Source: Candidatus Kerfeldbacteria bacterium
Lineage (GTDB): Bacteria > Patescibacteriota > Patescibacteriia > SBBC01
NCBI GenBank assembly: GCA_903854795.1
Contig: CAINXF010000092.1
Location: 1 to 5,884 of the forward strand
Length of the DNA stretch: 5,884 nucleotides
Direction of reading: 5' to 3'
Below the pieces are notes generated by a model. It searched no databases. It was not told the origin of the DNA and worked only from the letters and a program-made list of their open reading frames with translations. The translations under genes and the position numbers were made by a program. Of the stretch, positions 1-5,681 are shown piece after piece. How positions within the stretch are numbered: the first letter of the stretch is position 1; the number at the start of each line of letters is the position of its first letter.

Positions 1-360
1 CGATCGACGGCTTCTTCGCGTTGCCGTTCATGACGACGAGATCGGTCACGCCGTCGCCGTTCACGTCGCCTGTCGCGAGGACGAGCCCCTTCTCGGACTT
101 CGACGCGTTGAACTTCGTCTTCGCAACGAGCTTCCCCGCCTGCGTGAACACCTTCACGTCGGGCGACGCGGTGCCTGCCGGCACCATGGCGATCTCGTCG
201 ACGCCGTCGCCGTTCAAATCAGCACTCACGGCGTTCACGCCGCTCGTCGATTTTCCACTGAACGGGACGATGCGTTTCAATCGTGCGCCGGTTGACGCGT
301 ACACGTCGATGAACGATCCCGTTGCGGAGGATACGAGGATGGTCTTCTTCTGGACGGACG
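1..360 (-). other. FG-GAP/VCBS beta-propeller region, incomplete
   Basis: Two calcium-loop motifs of the D-x-N-G-D-G type are visible: DLNGDGVDE at residues 967-975 (194-220) and DVNGDGVTD at residues 1018-1026 (41-67), about 51 residues apart. Between them lies a strand pattern with ...SPDVKVFTQAGKLVAK..., as expected for consecutive blades of an integrin-alpha-like propeller. A full propeller needs about seven blades, so several hundred more residues probably lie beyond the left edge. In this family the aspartates bind calcium. Confidence 0.8.
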
Positions 361-3118
361 TGATCGACGCAGTGAGCGCAAAGTCGCTCAAGTGACTTAC
401 CGTCGCGGTGAAGCGGACGGTGCCACCTGATATGCTCGTGGTACTCGTCGTCGCGGCAGAGTTCAACTTCTGCCACGCATGTGAGGTCTGGTTGTACGTC
501 GCGACAGACACGTCAGACGACGTAAGGTTCTGCATGATCAGCGTCGAAGAGGTCGCGGGGAAGGTCAGCGTGATCGGTTTCAGGAGCGCCGTGATGCTGA
601 CACCATCCGAGGTCTTCGCCGTGATCGAGTAACCGTATCCGTCAATCGGCTGGTCGGCGATCATCGCCGGAAGGTCGGCGTTCGGGGTGATCGTAAGGGT
701 GACCGTCGTCCCCTGCGCGCCGAGCGCACCGGCCGGCACCGAGACCTGGACGCCGTTCACGAGCGTCAATGTCTGCTCTTGCGACGCATCGAAGGTCACG
801 GTCGCGGCATTGGGCATGATATTGGACGATTTTTTGAGCACGAGCGCTTTCTGAACCGTAAAATCCATTGAATCAGGCGTCTCAACGATGACCTCATCGC
901 TACGGTAGAACGAATCATCACGGGAGTATGTCGCACGAAGGTGCCAGCGATCATTCTTCGTGACCGGAAGGGTGTATTCCGTGCTGCCAGTTGTGCTAAT
1001 CGCGACGCCACTGTCGGAGTAGCCGCTGACCATCGCGCTCTTGATCGATGAACCATCCGTAAGCGCGAGCGTTCCGTGGATGGCGCCATCGGCAGCGAGA
1101 TACTTGAAGTTGAGGGTCTTCGTGGAGTTCAGGGGAACGGTCACCAATACCTCTTTCGGAGGAAGGTAGTTCGAGGGCATGCCGCTCGGCATAGAGACGC
1201 TCACGCGGTATTTCTTCCCGCCGGCGACCGGGATCGAATACGCTCCCTGCGTGACGGTACCATAGAGGTAGAGCGGCGATCGCATAATACCCGACATGTC
1301 CTCTCGGACCGTCACCTGCGCGCCGTCGATCGCGACGCCGTCCGGTCGCGTGACAGTACCACTAATCACGGCATCGGCGCTCGTAAAGGAAAGGTCTTTG
1401 GTCACGGTCGTGCCCTCCGCGACCGTCACGCTCGCGCCGCCGGTTTTAAGGTACCGCGGATCCTCCGACCAGGCTGAGAGCGACCACGTACCAGCGGTCA
1501 CCGGGATCGTGTAATGGCCGTCCGCGATGATCGCCAGATACCATTGCGATCCGTTCGACGCGCTGACCTCGCCATTGAGCGGCGTGATGATGGCGCCGTT
1601 CTGATCCCGGATCGCACCGATGATCGTCGACGTGTTGCGCTTCGCGGCGATCGTGATGTTGTAGGTTTGGTTCGGCTCGATGGCGAGCGTGGTCACGTCG
1701 GGTATCGAATATTGCGATCCCGATTGCGGCCACACCGTGACGTGTACTTGCGATCCCAATGCCGAAGAGGCATACACGGTGAATTTACCGCCGACCATCG
1801 ACCAGCTCATGTTCGACTCTTTGACATCAACGCCGGCGTTAAGCGTTGAGATCCAATTGCCCTTCTCGTCGACGATCGTGCCGTTGATCGTGACGTCCGC
1901 TTTCGCAAAGCGGAAGTCATGGGTTACCGTCGTATTGTCGGCAAGCGTGAACTCCTCATGGTCGAGCGGTGACGTGTTGAAGTAGATCGGCGACGATTTA
2001 CCGACATGTACCGACCACGTACCGGCCGATACTGGGACGCTGTAGCTGCCGTCCGCGCCGGACTGCGCCTGGACCTGCTGCTCATCCGTCGTACTCTTGA
2101 GGTTGGCGTTCACATAGGCGCCCGCGACCGGATCACCGGACGGAGTAAGGATATGGCCGGTGATGTGCGAAGTCCGCGTACTTAACGTCAACGTACCGAG
2201 CGCGGAAGTGGCACCGTCTACGACCGTCACGTTCTGCGTCGGGAAGAAATGCGTCGAATCGGTGTTGTTGATGTTCCAGATCTTCAACTTCGCGGTCGAC
2301 GGCGTCACATGGATGGTGAACGTGCCATCGGACCGCGTGGAGATCTGGGATGCGAAGTTGGTACCGAAACTTGCCCTCCAGTTCGCCGCGGGCGTACCAT
2401 CAGGGAATTTCACGGTCCCGGTGATCGTCGCTGATGCCGTCCCGACGGTGAAGTTCGCCGTCCGTAACTCGACGGTCTGATCGTCCACGAAATTGAAGTA
2501 TTGGTATTCGAATCCGACCGAGGTGGTGATGTACCAATCGGCGTTCTCGCCGCTCGGATTGTAGTTCGGGAACGGCCCGACGCTCCACATGCCGCCGTTG
2601 ACCTTCACGGTATACACACCCGCCGCATCGGTCAGGGTCGTCAGGGTGATGGTACCTTTGCTCGCATGGATCGTCACGTTCGCGACCGGTGCACCGTTCG
2701 CGCGTGTAATGGTTCCGCTGACGGTCTTCGTCGCAGCGGGAAGCGCGATTGAACCGAGGTCGACCGCCGCGCCATCGGCCACGACGATGTTGGATTGTTC
2801 CATGCCGACCGCACCGAGCGTAGCATCGACGACGGCGACCCTGAGAAGATAGTTCGACCCGACTGGCACGGCCGAAAAGGTGAACCGACCGGCGGTAAGG
2901 GATGACGCGGTGCCGTAGTACGTTCCGTAATAGTCCTGTAGCGTCACCGAGACCTGACTGGTCGTGACCGGCGCGCCATTGAAAGACACCACACCCGTCA
3001 CCGAGCCTGCCGTCGCGCGTGCGAACCGCGTGGCGAATACGACGCCGACGGTCGCTACGACCGCGATGCCGAACAGGCTTACAAGTCGGATGACCCCACG
3101 ATGTGCGTGCTGCTGCAT
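1..3118 (-). CDS. Large exported multidomain repeat protein (CarboxypepD_reg-like repeats, ZU5-like segment, FG-GAP repeats), partial at its C-terminus
   Basis: I followed this frame codon by codon from the ATG at 3118-3116 to the left edge and found no stop, so at least 1039 residues are encoded and the C-terminus lies outside the window. The start is supported by an AGAGG Shine-Dalgarno 4-5 bases upstream. Residues 1-36 form a basic then hydrophobic signal peptide or anchor (core LFGIAVVATVGVVFA) with a possible signal peptidase site at ARA|TAG. About eight repeats of 80-95 residues follow (around residues 38-757), each opening with a G-T-V/I...G-x-P pattern and containing a G-x-Y/F-x-V/I-P-V turn, as in carboxypeptidase-regulatory/transthyretin-like beta-sandwiches. 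Around residues 770-915 a ZU5-like segment shows VPAGAL (794-799) and HLSDFAL (909-915). Two FG-GAP/VCBS motifs follow. I saw no cysteine codon in the whole frame. The likely role is a cell-surface structural or adhesion protein. The domain names are inferred from motifs; the ligand is unknown. Confidence 0.88.
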   Translation of the reverse strand, partial: MQQHAHRGVIRLVSLFGIAVVATVGVVFATRFARATAGSVTGVVSFNGAPVTTSQVSVTLQDYYGTYYGTASSLTAGRFTFSAVPVGSNYLLRVAVVDATLGAVGMEQSNIVVADGAAVDLGSIALPAATKTVSGTITRANGAPVANVTIHASKGTITLTTLTDAAGVYTVKVNGGMWSVGPFPNYNPSGENADWYITTSVGFEYQYFNFVDDQTVELRTANFTVGTASATITGTVKFPDGTPAANWRASFGTNFASQISTRSDGTFTIHVTPSTAKLKIWNINNTDSTHFFPTQNVTVVDGATSALGTLTLSTRTSHITGHILTPSGDPVAGAYVNANLKSTTDEQQVQAQSGADGSYSVPVSAGTWSVHVGKSSPIYFNTSPLDHEEFTLADNTTVTHDFRFAKADVTINGTIVDEKGNWISTLNAGVDVKESNMSWSMVGGKFTVYASSALGSQVHVTVWPQSGSQYSIPDVTTLAIEPNQTYNITIAAKRNTSTIIGAIRDQNGAIITPLNGEVSASNGSQWYLAIIADGHYTIPVTAGTWSLSAWSEDPRYLKTGGASVTVAEGTTVTKDLSFTSADAVISGTVTRPDGVAIDGAQVTVREDMSGIMRSPLYLYGTVTQGAYSIPVAGGKKYRVSVSMPSGMPSNYLPPKEVLVTVPLNSTKTLNFKYLAADGAIHGTLALTDGSSIKSAMVSGYSDSGVAISTTGSTEYTLPVTKNDRWHLRATYSRDDSFYRSDEVIVETPDSMDFTVQKALVLKKSSNIMPNAATVTFDASQEQTLTLVNGVQVSVPAGALGAQGTTVTLTITPNADLPAMIADQPIDGYGYSITAKTSDGVSITALLKPITLTFPATSSTLIMQNLTSSDVSVATYNQTSHAWQKLNSAATTSTTSISGGTVRFTATVSHLSDFALTASITSVQKKTILVSSATGSFIDVYASTGARLKRIVPFSGKSTSGVNAVSADLNGDGVDEIAMVPAGTASPDVKVFTQAGKLVAKTKFNASKSEKGLVLATGDVNGDGVTDLVVMNGNAKKPSI
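848..3007 (-). repeat. Array of about eight divergent protein-level beta-sandwich repeats
   Basis: The repeats begin near 3007, 2722, 2434, 2176, 1900, 1636, 1378 and 1096, reading downward. Opening strands include GTITRANGAPVANV, GTVKFPDGTPAANW, GHILTPSGDPVAGA and GTVTRPDGVAIDGA. Mid-repeat turns include GSYSVPVSAGTWSV, GHYTIPVTAGTWSL and GAYSIPVAGGKKYRV. Each unit ends with a T-V-x-x-D/L strand. This is typical of CarboxypepD_reg/CNA_B-like domains that stack as rigid stalks on secreted proteins. Repeats 4 and 6 are the closest pair and still share short exact DNA matches; the others have diverged at the DNA level. Repeat boundaries are by eye and good to about ten residues. Confidence 0.72.
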
Positions 3119-3203
3119 AGTTCCTCTTATCCGTAACAATACCCGTGCCGCGCGAAAGCGGACGAGTATCATCGAATTAGTACGTAGTAATACTCACGAA
3201 AAA

Positions 3204-3232
3204 AGTATATCACACACCCTATACGACGTTAA
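3204..3232 (-). promoter_or_regulatory. Sigma70-type promoter of the large exported protein gene
   Basis: On the minus strand there is TTAACG (-35, 3227-3232), a 17-base spacer, and TATACT (-10, 3204-3209), followed by a T-run. Transcription would begin near 3197, giving an untranslated leader of about 80 bases. That leader contains a small CCGC/GCGG hairpin (3148-3161) and a 6-base inverted repeat GAGTAT/ATACTC (3164-3169 and 3190-3195). The -35 lies only a few bases beyond the tsaB stop, and no terminator is visible for tsaB, so read-through from upstream is also possible. Confidence 0.55.
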
Positions 3233-3235
3233 ACC

Positions 3236-3640
3236 TTACGCGCGGCGTTTTGCCTTCGTGATATGTGCGGGACTACCGTAATGTGGGACGATACGTGCGC
3301 CTATGCGTGCCCGTCGCAATCGGACTTTCCCCTTTTCCGCGAGCGCCCTCAAATCCATATCACCAACAATTCCCACCACAGGAATATGCAATGCGTAACC
3401 GAACGCGTTCGCGATACTAACGGCCGCACGCAGTGCGGAGAACGGCCCCGGACCGATCGCTACAACGATGCCAGTGAGCTGATTGATGGTCGCGCCACGT
3501 TTTAGTAACGCTTCTTCGACCACATTCAACAGTTGCCCGCTCCCGGGTGTGTCGAATTTCTTCACAATTCGAACATACGTTCCGTTCAATAACGCGACAC
3601 GGAGTTCGCCGCGGCGCGAACTGTCCATGACGAGTATCAT
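3236..3640 (-). CDS. tsaB: TsaB-like tRNA threonylcarbamoyladenosine (t6A37) biosynthesis protein, short form
   Basis: The product is 134 residues. It begins MILVMDSS, matching the ILAIDTS-like first strand of the ASKHA-fold TsaB/TsaD family. It carries GPGPFSALR at residues 63-71 followed by ANAFGYALHIPVVGI, the counterpart of the family's GPGSFTGLR...AKGLAYALxIPVVGV signature. In bacteria TsaB scaffolds TsaD and TsaE in t6A37 synthesis on ANN-decoding tRNAs. Usual TsaB proteins are about 210-230 residues; here nearly the whole C-terminal domain is missing, and the protein ends in a basic tail, YGSPAHITKAKRRA. A similar short form is, as I recall, common in Patescibacteria. I chose the ATG at 3640 because it overlaps the upstream stop as ATGA and starts at the conserved strand. 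A start seven codons earlier is possible but extends into the preceding gene. A GGAAGG lies 13 bases before the chosen start. Loop residues differ from consensus (Ser to Pro at 66). Confidence 0.85.
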   Translation of the reverse strand: MILVMDSSRRGELRVALLNGTYVRIVKKFDTPGSGQLLNVVEEALLKRGATINQLTGIVVAIGPGPFSALRAAVSIANAFGYALHIPVVGIVGDMDLRALAEKGKVRLRRARIGARIVPHYGSPAHITKAKRRA

Positions 3641-4833
3641 ATGATATGGAGCGCCTTCCATTGCGCAAATAATCCGGGATAACTCGTATCAAACGGCATC
3701 CTTGATATAGGTACCCAACGATACGCGGTGTTTTCCCAGTTGAGCTTGATCCGTTTCGTCGATGACTCGAACAGCACCGGCGTCGATCGCCACCGTACAT
3801 CGGTGATCGGGTCATGCACCAGCACCTTCGTGCCGACCTTCACGAGCGTAAGGTCCTTCTTGTGCAGACCAGCCTCTTCGAGCGCCTCCTCATACGCATG
3901 CGCGACCGGCACCTCGCCTTTCGGCAGATAACCTGCCACCACGGCCCATCGTCCCTTGTGCTGACCGACCTTGTTCGAACGCTTCAACGTGAGGTACTGA
4001 TCGCCGTGCCGGATGAATACCGCGACGCCATGCGCGACGGTCACCGGATGATACTCTCGGATGAACGTAAATAGATCGCGGTAAAGTGTGCGACGGTCTC
4101 GTGCGTCCCAAAACGAGTGGCCCGACGACGCATACCGCCTCAGCACCGACGGACCACGGATCGCTTTGAACAATCGTTGCAGCTCGGTAAACGGCACTGC
4201 ACGGTCGGATTCACCGTGCGCGATGAACACCGGCTGTCGCAACGTCCTCGCGACCGCGAGACTGTCGAGCGTCTTGAGGTCCTTCCAGAAGGAGTACCGC
4301 AGACTCAACGTACGACCGAGCGACTCTTCGTACCAGGTATACAGACCGGTCCGACGCCACGCCGCCAACTCCGATTTCGGGTACCGTTCGTGGTGTGCGT
4401 AGTGCCATGTCGTGTCCCCGACCGGGGCGAGGAGCGCGAGCGTCCTGAATTCAATACCGCGTGCCTTCGCGAACATGAGCGCGGTCCCGCCGAGCGAATG
4501 ACCGATGCCAATGATCTTATACGGGTTTATGTGCGGATACTGCTCGAGGTACCGCGCCGCTGCCATGACGTCCTCGATCGCCCGGGTGTACGTGAAATCC
4601 CTGAAATCGCCACTGCTCTCACCATGACCGTTAAGGTCGATGGTCAGCACGGCAAACCCGTGCGCGACGAATTTTTCGTACAGTTCCCTGAACCATTTAT
4701 CACGTCGGTGCGACAGATAGCCATGCACGAAAAGCATCGAAGGCAACCGCGCCGCGCGACCTTTCGGCATGTACAGATCGCCGACGATCGTACGACCGTG
4801 GTGACGGATGGAGAATGTCTGTGGTCGCGCCAT
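3637..4833 (-). CDS. Alpha/beta-hydrolase fused to a C-terminal Nudix hydrolase domain
   Basis: The product is 398 residues with two enzyme domains. Residues 1-262 are an alpha/beta hydrolase of the serine aminopeptidase/acyl-esterase type (Hydrolase_4-like). They show an HGY oxyanion segment (37-39), the nucleophile elbow GHSLGG with Ser113, a likely acid Asp210 in GESDRAVP, and a catalytic His239 in SSGHSFW. DLNGHGES (66-73) is typical of this group. Residues 265-398 are a Nudix domain with box G301-x5-E307-x7-EE-x2-EE-x-G-L323. The usual Arg of the REUxEE core is Glu315, but the metal-binding glutamates 316, 319 and 320 remain. No signal peptide is present, so it is probably cytoplasmic. 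Both substrates are unknown; Nudix enzymes usually cleave nucleoside diphosphate derivatives. I chose the ATG at 4833 because the frame upstream runs into a promoter and terminator. The stop overlaps the tsaB start by four bases, implying coupled translation. Confidence 0.88.
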   Translation of the reverse strand: MARPQTFSIRHHGRTIVGDLYMPKGRAARLPSMLFVHGYLSHRRDKWFRELYEKFVAHGFAVLTIDLNGHGESSGDFRDFTYTRAIEDVMAAARYLEQYPHINPYKIIGIGHSLGGTALMFAKARGIEFRTLALLAPVGDTTWHYAHHERYPKSELAAWRRTGLYTWYEESLGRTLSLRYSFWKDLKTLDSLAVARTLRQPVFIAHGESDRAVPFTELQRLFKAIRGPSVLRRYASSGHSFWDARDRRTLYRDLFTFIREYHPVTVAHGVAVFIRHGDQYLTLKRSNKVGQHKGRWAVVAGYLPKGEVPVAHAYEEALEEAGLHKKDLTLVKVGTKVLVHDPITDVRWRSTPVLFESSTKRIKLNWENTAYRWVPISRMPFDTSYPGLFAQWKALHII

Positions 4834-4843
4834 ATGTGCAGGT

Positions 4844-4872
4844 AGTATAGCCGACTGCGCCAGCGAGACCAA
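4844..4872 (-). promoter_or_regulatory. Promoter of the hydrolase-Nudix/tsaB operon, giving a probable leaderless mRNA
   Basis: On the minus strand TTGGTC (4867-4872) is followed by a 17-base spacer and TATACT (4844-4849), five of six matches to the -10 consensus. Transcription should begin near 4836-4838, only about 3-5 bases before the ATG at 4833. No Shine-Dalgarno is present between -10 and ATG, and none could fit. It begins about 10 bases after the T-run of the preceding terminator, which fits an independent transcription unit. Confidence 0.6.
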
Positions 4873-4880
4873 TACCATAC

Positions 4881-4915
4881 AAATCGAAAACCCCGCAGCA
4901 AATTGCACTGCGGGG
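4881..4915 (-). terminator. Rho-independent terminator of the zinc-ribbon protein gene
   Basis: The minus strand reads CCCCGCAG, a 9-base loop, then CTGCGGGG (4891-4915): a perfect 8-base-pair GC-rich stem. It is followed directly by TTTTCGATTT (4881-4890). The hairpin begins about 22 bases after the stop of the gene ending at 4938. The T-run is interrupted but its first four bases are all T. Confidence 0.88.
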
Positions 4916-4937
4916 CGATCGCACAACGAGCCATCTA

Positions 4938-5147
4938 CTACGCAGCGTGTTCGATGAACTCCGGCGTCGAACCAGAGCCGATGCACGACTTGCTCCCGTC
5001 TTTGTCGGGATGCGTGACGACCTGGTACCGATCCATGTGATCTTCCGGGAAGGCCGCCTTCTCCGGATCCGGGTGCACCTGCACACCCACGTTACTGTCA
5101 CAGAACTGACAGAACGTCTGCCTGCCCTGCAGCGCCTCGCCTGCCAT
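4938..5147 (-). CDS. Small CCHC zinc-ribbon-like protein
   Basis: The product is 69 residues. The ATG at 5147 is set by a strong AGGAGG Shine-Dalgarno eight bases upstream; a start 16 codons earlier would place this site inside the coding region. C13-QF-C16 is followed by VGVQVHPDP, then a second half VVTHPDKDGSKSC with H46 and C55 and an IGSGS ending. The spacing CxxC...H-x8-C-xGSG resembles small phage and bacterial zinc-finger proteins of the pattern CxxC...H...CxGSG, so one zinc site through C13, C16, H46 and C55 is the likely reading. H25 and H37 are further candidate ligands. There is no signal peptide or membrane segment. The gene ends in tandem TAG TAG stops and has its own terminator. 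I do not recognise a named family; a nucleic-acid- or protein-binding role is inference only. Confidence 0.75.
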   Translation of the reverse strand: MAGEALQGRQTFCQFCDSNVGVQVHPDPEKAAFPEDHMDRYQVVTHPDKDGSKSCIGSGSTPEFIEHAA

Positions 5148-5168
5148 GACACCATCCTCCTTCTTCCA

Positions 5169-5200
5169 TTCCCACCGGAATAGGCGGGAAATCATTCCGG
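5169..5200 (-). promoter_or_regulatory. Two mutually exclusive hairpins in the mRNA leader of the zinc-ribbon gene
   Basis: On the minus strand CCGGAAT (5194-5200) can pair with ATTCCGG (5175-5181), a perfect 7-base stem with a 12-base loop. Alternatively TTCCCGCC (5183-5190) can pair with GGTGGGAA (5169-5176), an 8-base stem with one G-U pair and a 6-base loop. They share bases 5175-5176, and the second stem lies in the loop of the first, so only one can form. The structures end about ten bases before the Shine-Dalgarno. A role in translation or mRNA stability is inference. Confidence 0.45.
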
Positions 5201-5222
5201 GATCCTTACCCTGACTGCAATC

Positions 5223-5251
5223 GTCCTATCACTTAATGTATACAACGTCAA
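5223..5251 (-). promoter_or_regulatory. Weak promoter candidate for the zinc-ribbon gene
   Basis: On the minus strand TTGACG (5246-5251), five of six matches to the -35 consensus, is followed by a 17-base spacer and TAGGAC (5223-5228), only three of six to the -10 consensus. A better-looking TATACA lies inside the spacer (5238-5243) but has no good -35 at proper distance. Transcription would start near 5217, giving a leader of about 70 bases containing the hairpins described at 5169-5200. Confidence 0.35.
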
Positions 5252-5312
5252 ATGACGCACACGTCGAAAAACCACCTCATACACAATATTGAATTGGGAC
5301 GCCCTATGCACG

Positions 5313-5672
5313 TTACCTACTCAAGTCGTCGACCTCGGTCACATTGATGATACGATACGTATGACTGACAAGATGACCGATCGCCGACAAGTACTCGCCG
5401 ATTCGGATCGACGTACGTTTTATCAATTTATTTTTTGCATTGTAGTATTTTGTTTTACTGTTCGTCGCGACCTGCCAAGTCATTGAGCTTCTAGTAAGAT
5501 AGCTCCCCTTGAGATAGATCATTGTGGCGGTAATTTTCGTCACCTTACCATACACTCCATCCCCGGGCGTTGACGCCTTCACAGATACAGGAATCGTGCA
5601 CGCCATCATTGCACACACGACCGCACACGCCGTAATACTACGTACTATAGTGTTCCTTCCCATATCCAGCAC
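5313..5672 (-). CDS. Small secreted protein, DUF5666-like
   Basis: The product is 119 residues, reading from a GTG at 5672 that lies six bases after AGGAG. An in-frame ATG three codons later (5663) has worse spacing. Residues 1-33 are a signal peptide with Arg residues and a hydrophobic core (ITACAVVCAMMACTIPVSV) and a likely cut at VKA|S. The mature part shows GDGVYGKVTKI, then TMIYLKG, TWQVATNSKTKYYN, SIRIGEYLSAIGH and TYRIINVTEV. This alternation of short beta strands is the pattern of DUF5666 single-barrel domains, which are usually exported and have no known activity. The middle is rich in Lys, Tyr and Asn and is locally AT-rich. A lipobox reading (ITAC at 13-16 or MMAC at 22-25) is weak. 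It is probably cotranscribed with the gene upstream. No terminator is visible after it. Confidence 0.65.
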   Translation of the reverse strand: MLDMGRNTIVRSITACAVVCAMMACTIPVSVKASTPGDGVYGKVTKITATMIYLKGSYLTRSSMTWQVATNSKTKYYNAKNKLIKRTSIRIGEYLSAIGHLVSHTYRIINVTEVDDLSR

Positions 5673-5681
5673 AACATACTC

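Noticed and set aside
21..395. Plus-strand frame opposite the propeller region
   Set aside because: The minus frame is open over 3118 bases and encodes calcium-loop motifs here; the plus product shows no domain.
848..3007. CRISPR-like or satellite repeats
   Set aside because: The repeats are 250-290 bases, in frame, and diverged at the DNA level; they are protein domains.
3119..3235. Possible terminator after tsaB
   Set aside because: Only short weak inverted repeats are present, none followed by a T-run in the right place.
3641..3661. Seven extra codons at the start of tsaB
   Set aside because: The ATG at 3640 begins exactly at the conserved first strand and forms an ATGA junction. The earlier start would increase the overlap to 25 bases.
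4117..4845. 242-residue plus-strand reading frame
   Set aside because: It lies antisense to the hydrolase domain, which has intact catalytic motifs. Its arginine-rich, motif-free product is a shadow of GC-rich coding DNA.
4834..4986. 51-residue N-terminal extension of the hydrolase-Nudix protein in the same frame
   Set aside because: It would run through the terminator hairpin and the promoter, has no ribosome binding site, and does not resemble a hydrolase N-terminus.
5148..5195. 16-codon N-terminal extension of the zinc-ribbon protein
   Set aside because: It would contain the AGGAGG ribosome binding site and the leader hairpins; the ATG at 5147 has ideal spacing.
5598..5627. Lipoprotein reading of the DUF5666-like protein
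   Set aside because: ITAC occurs too early for a hydrophobic core to precede it and MMAC fits the lipobox poorly; VKA|S is a better signal peptidase I site.
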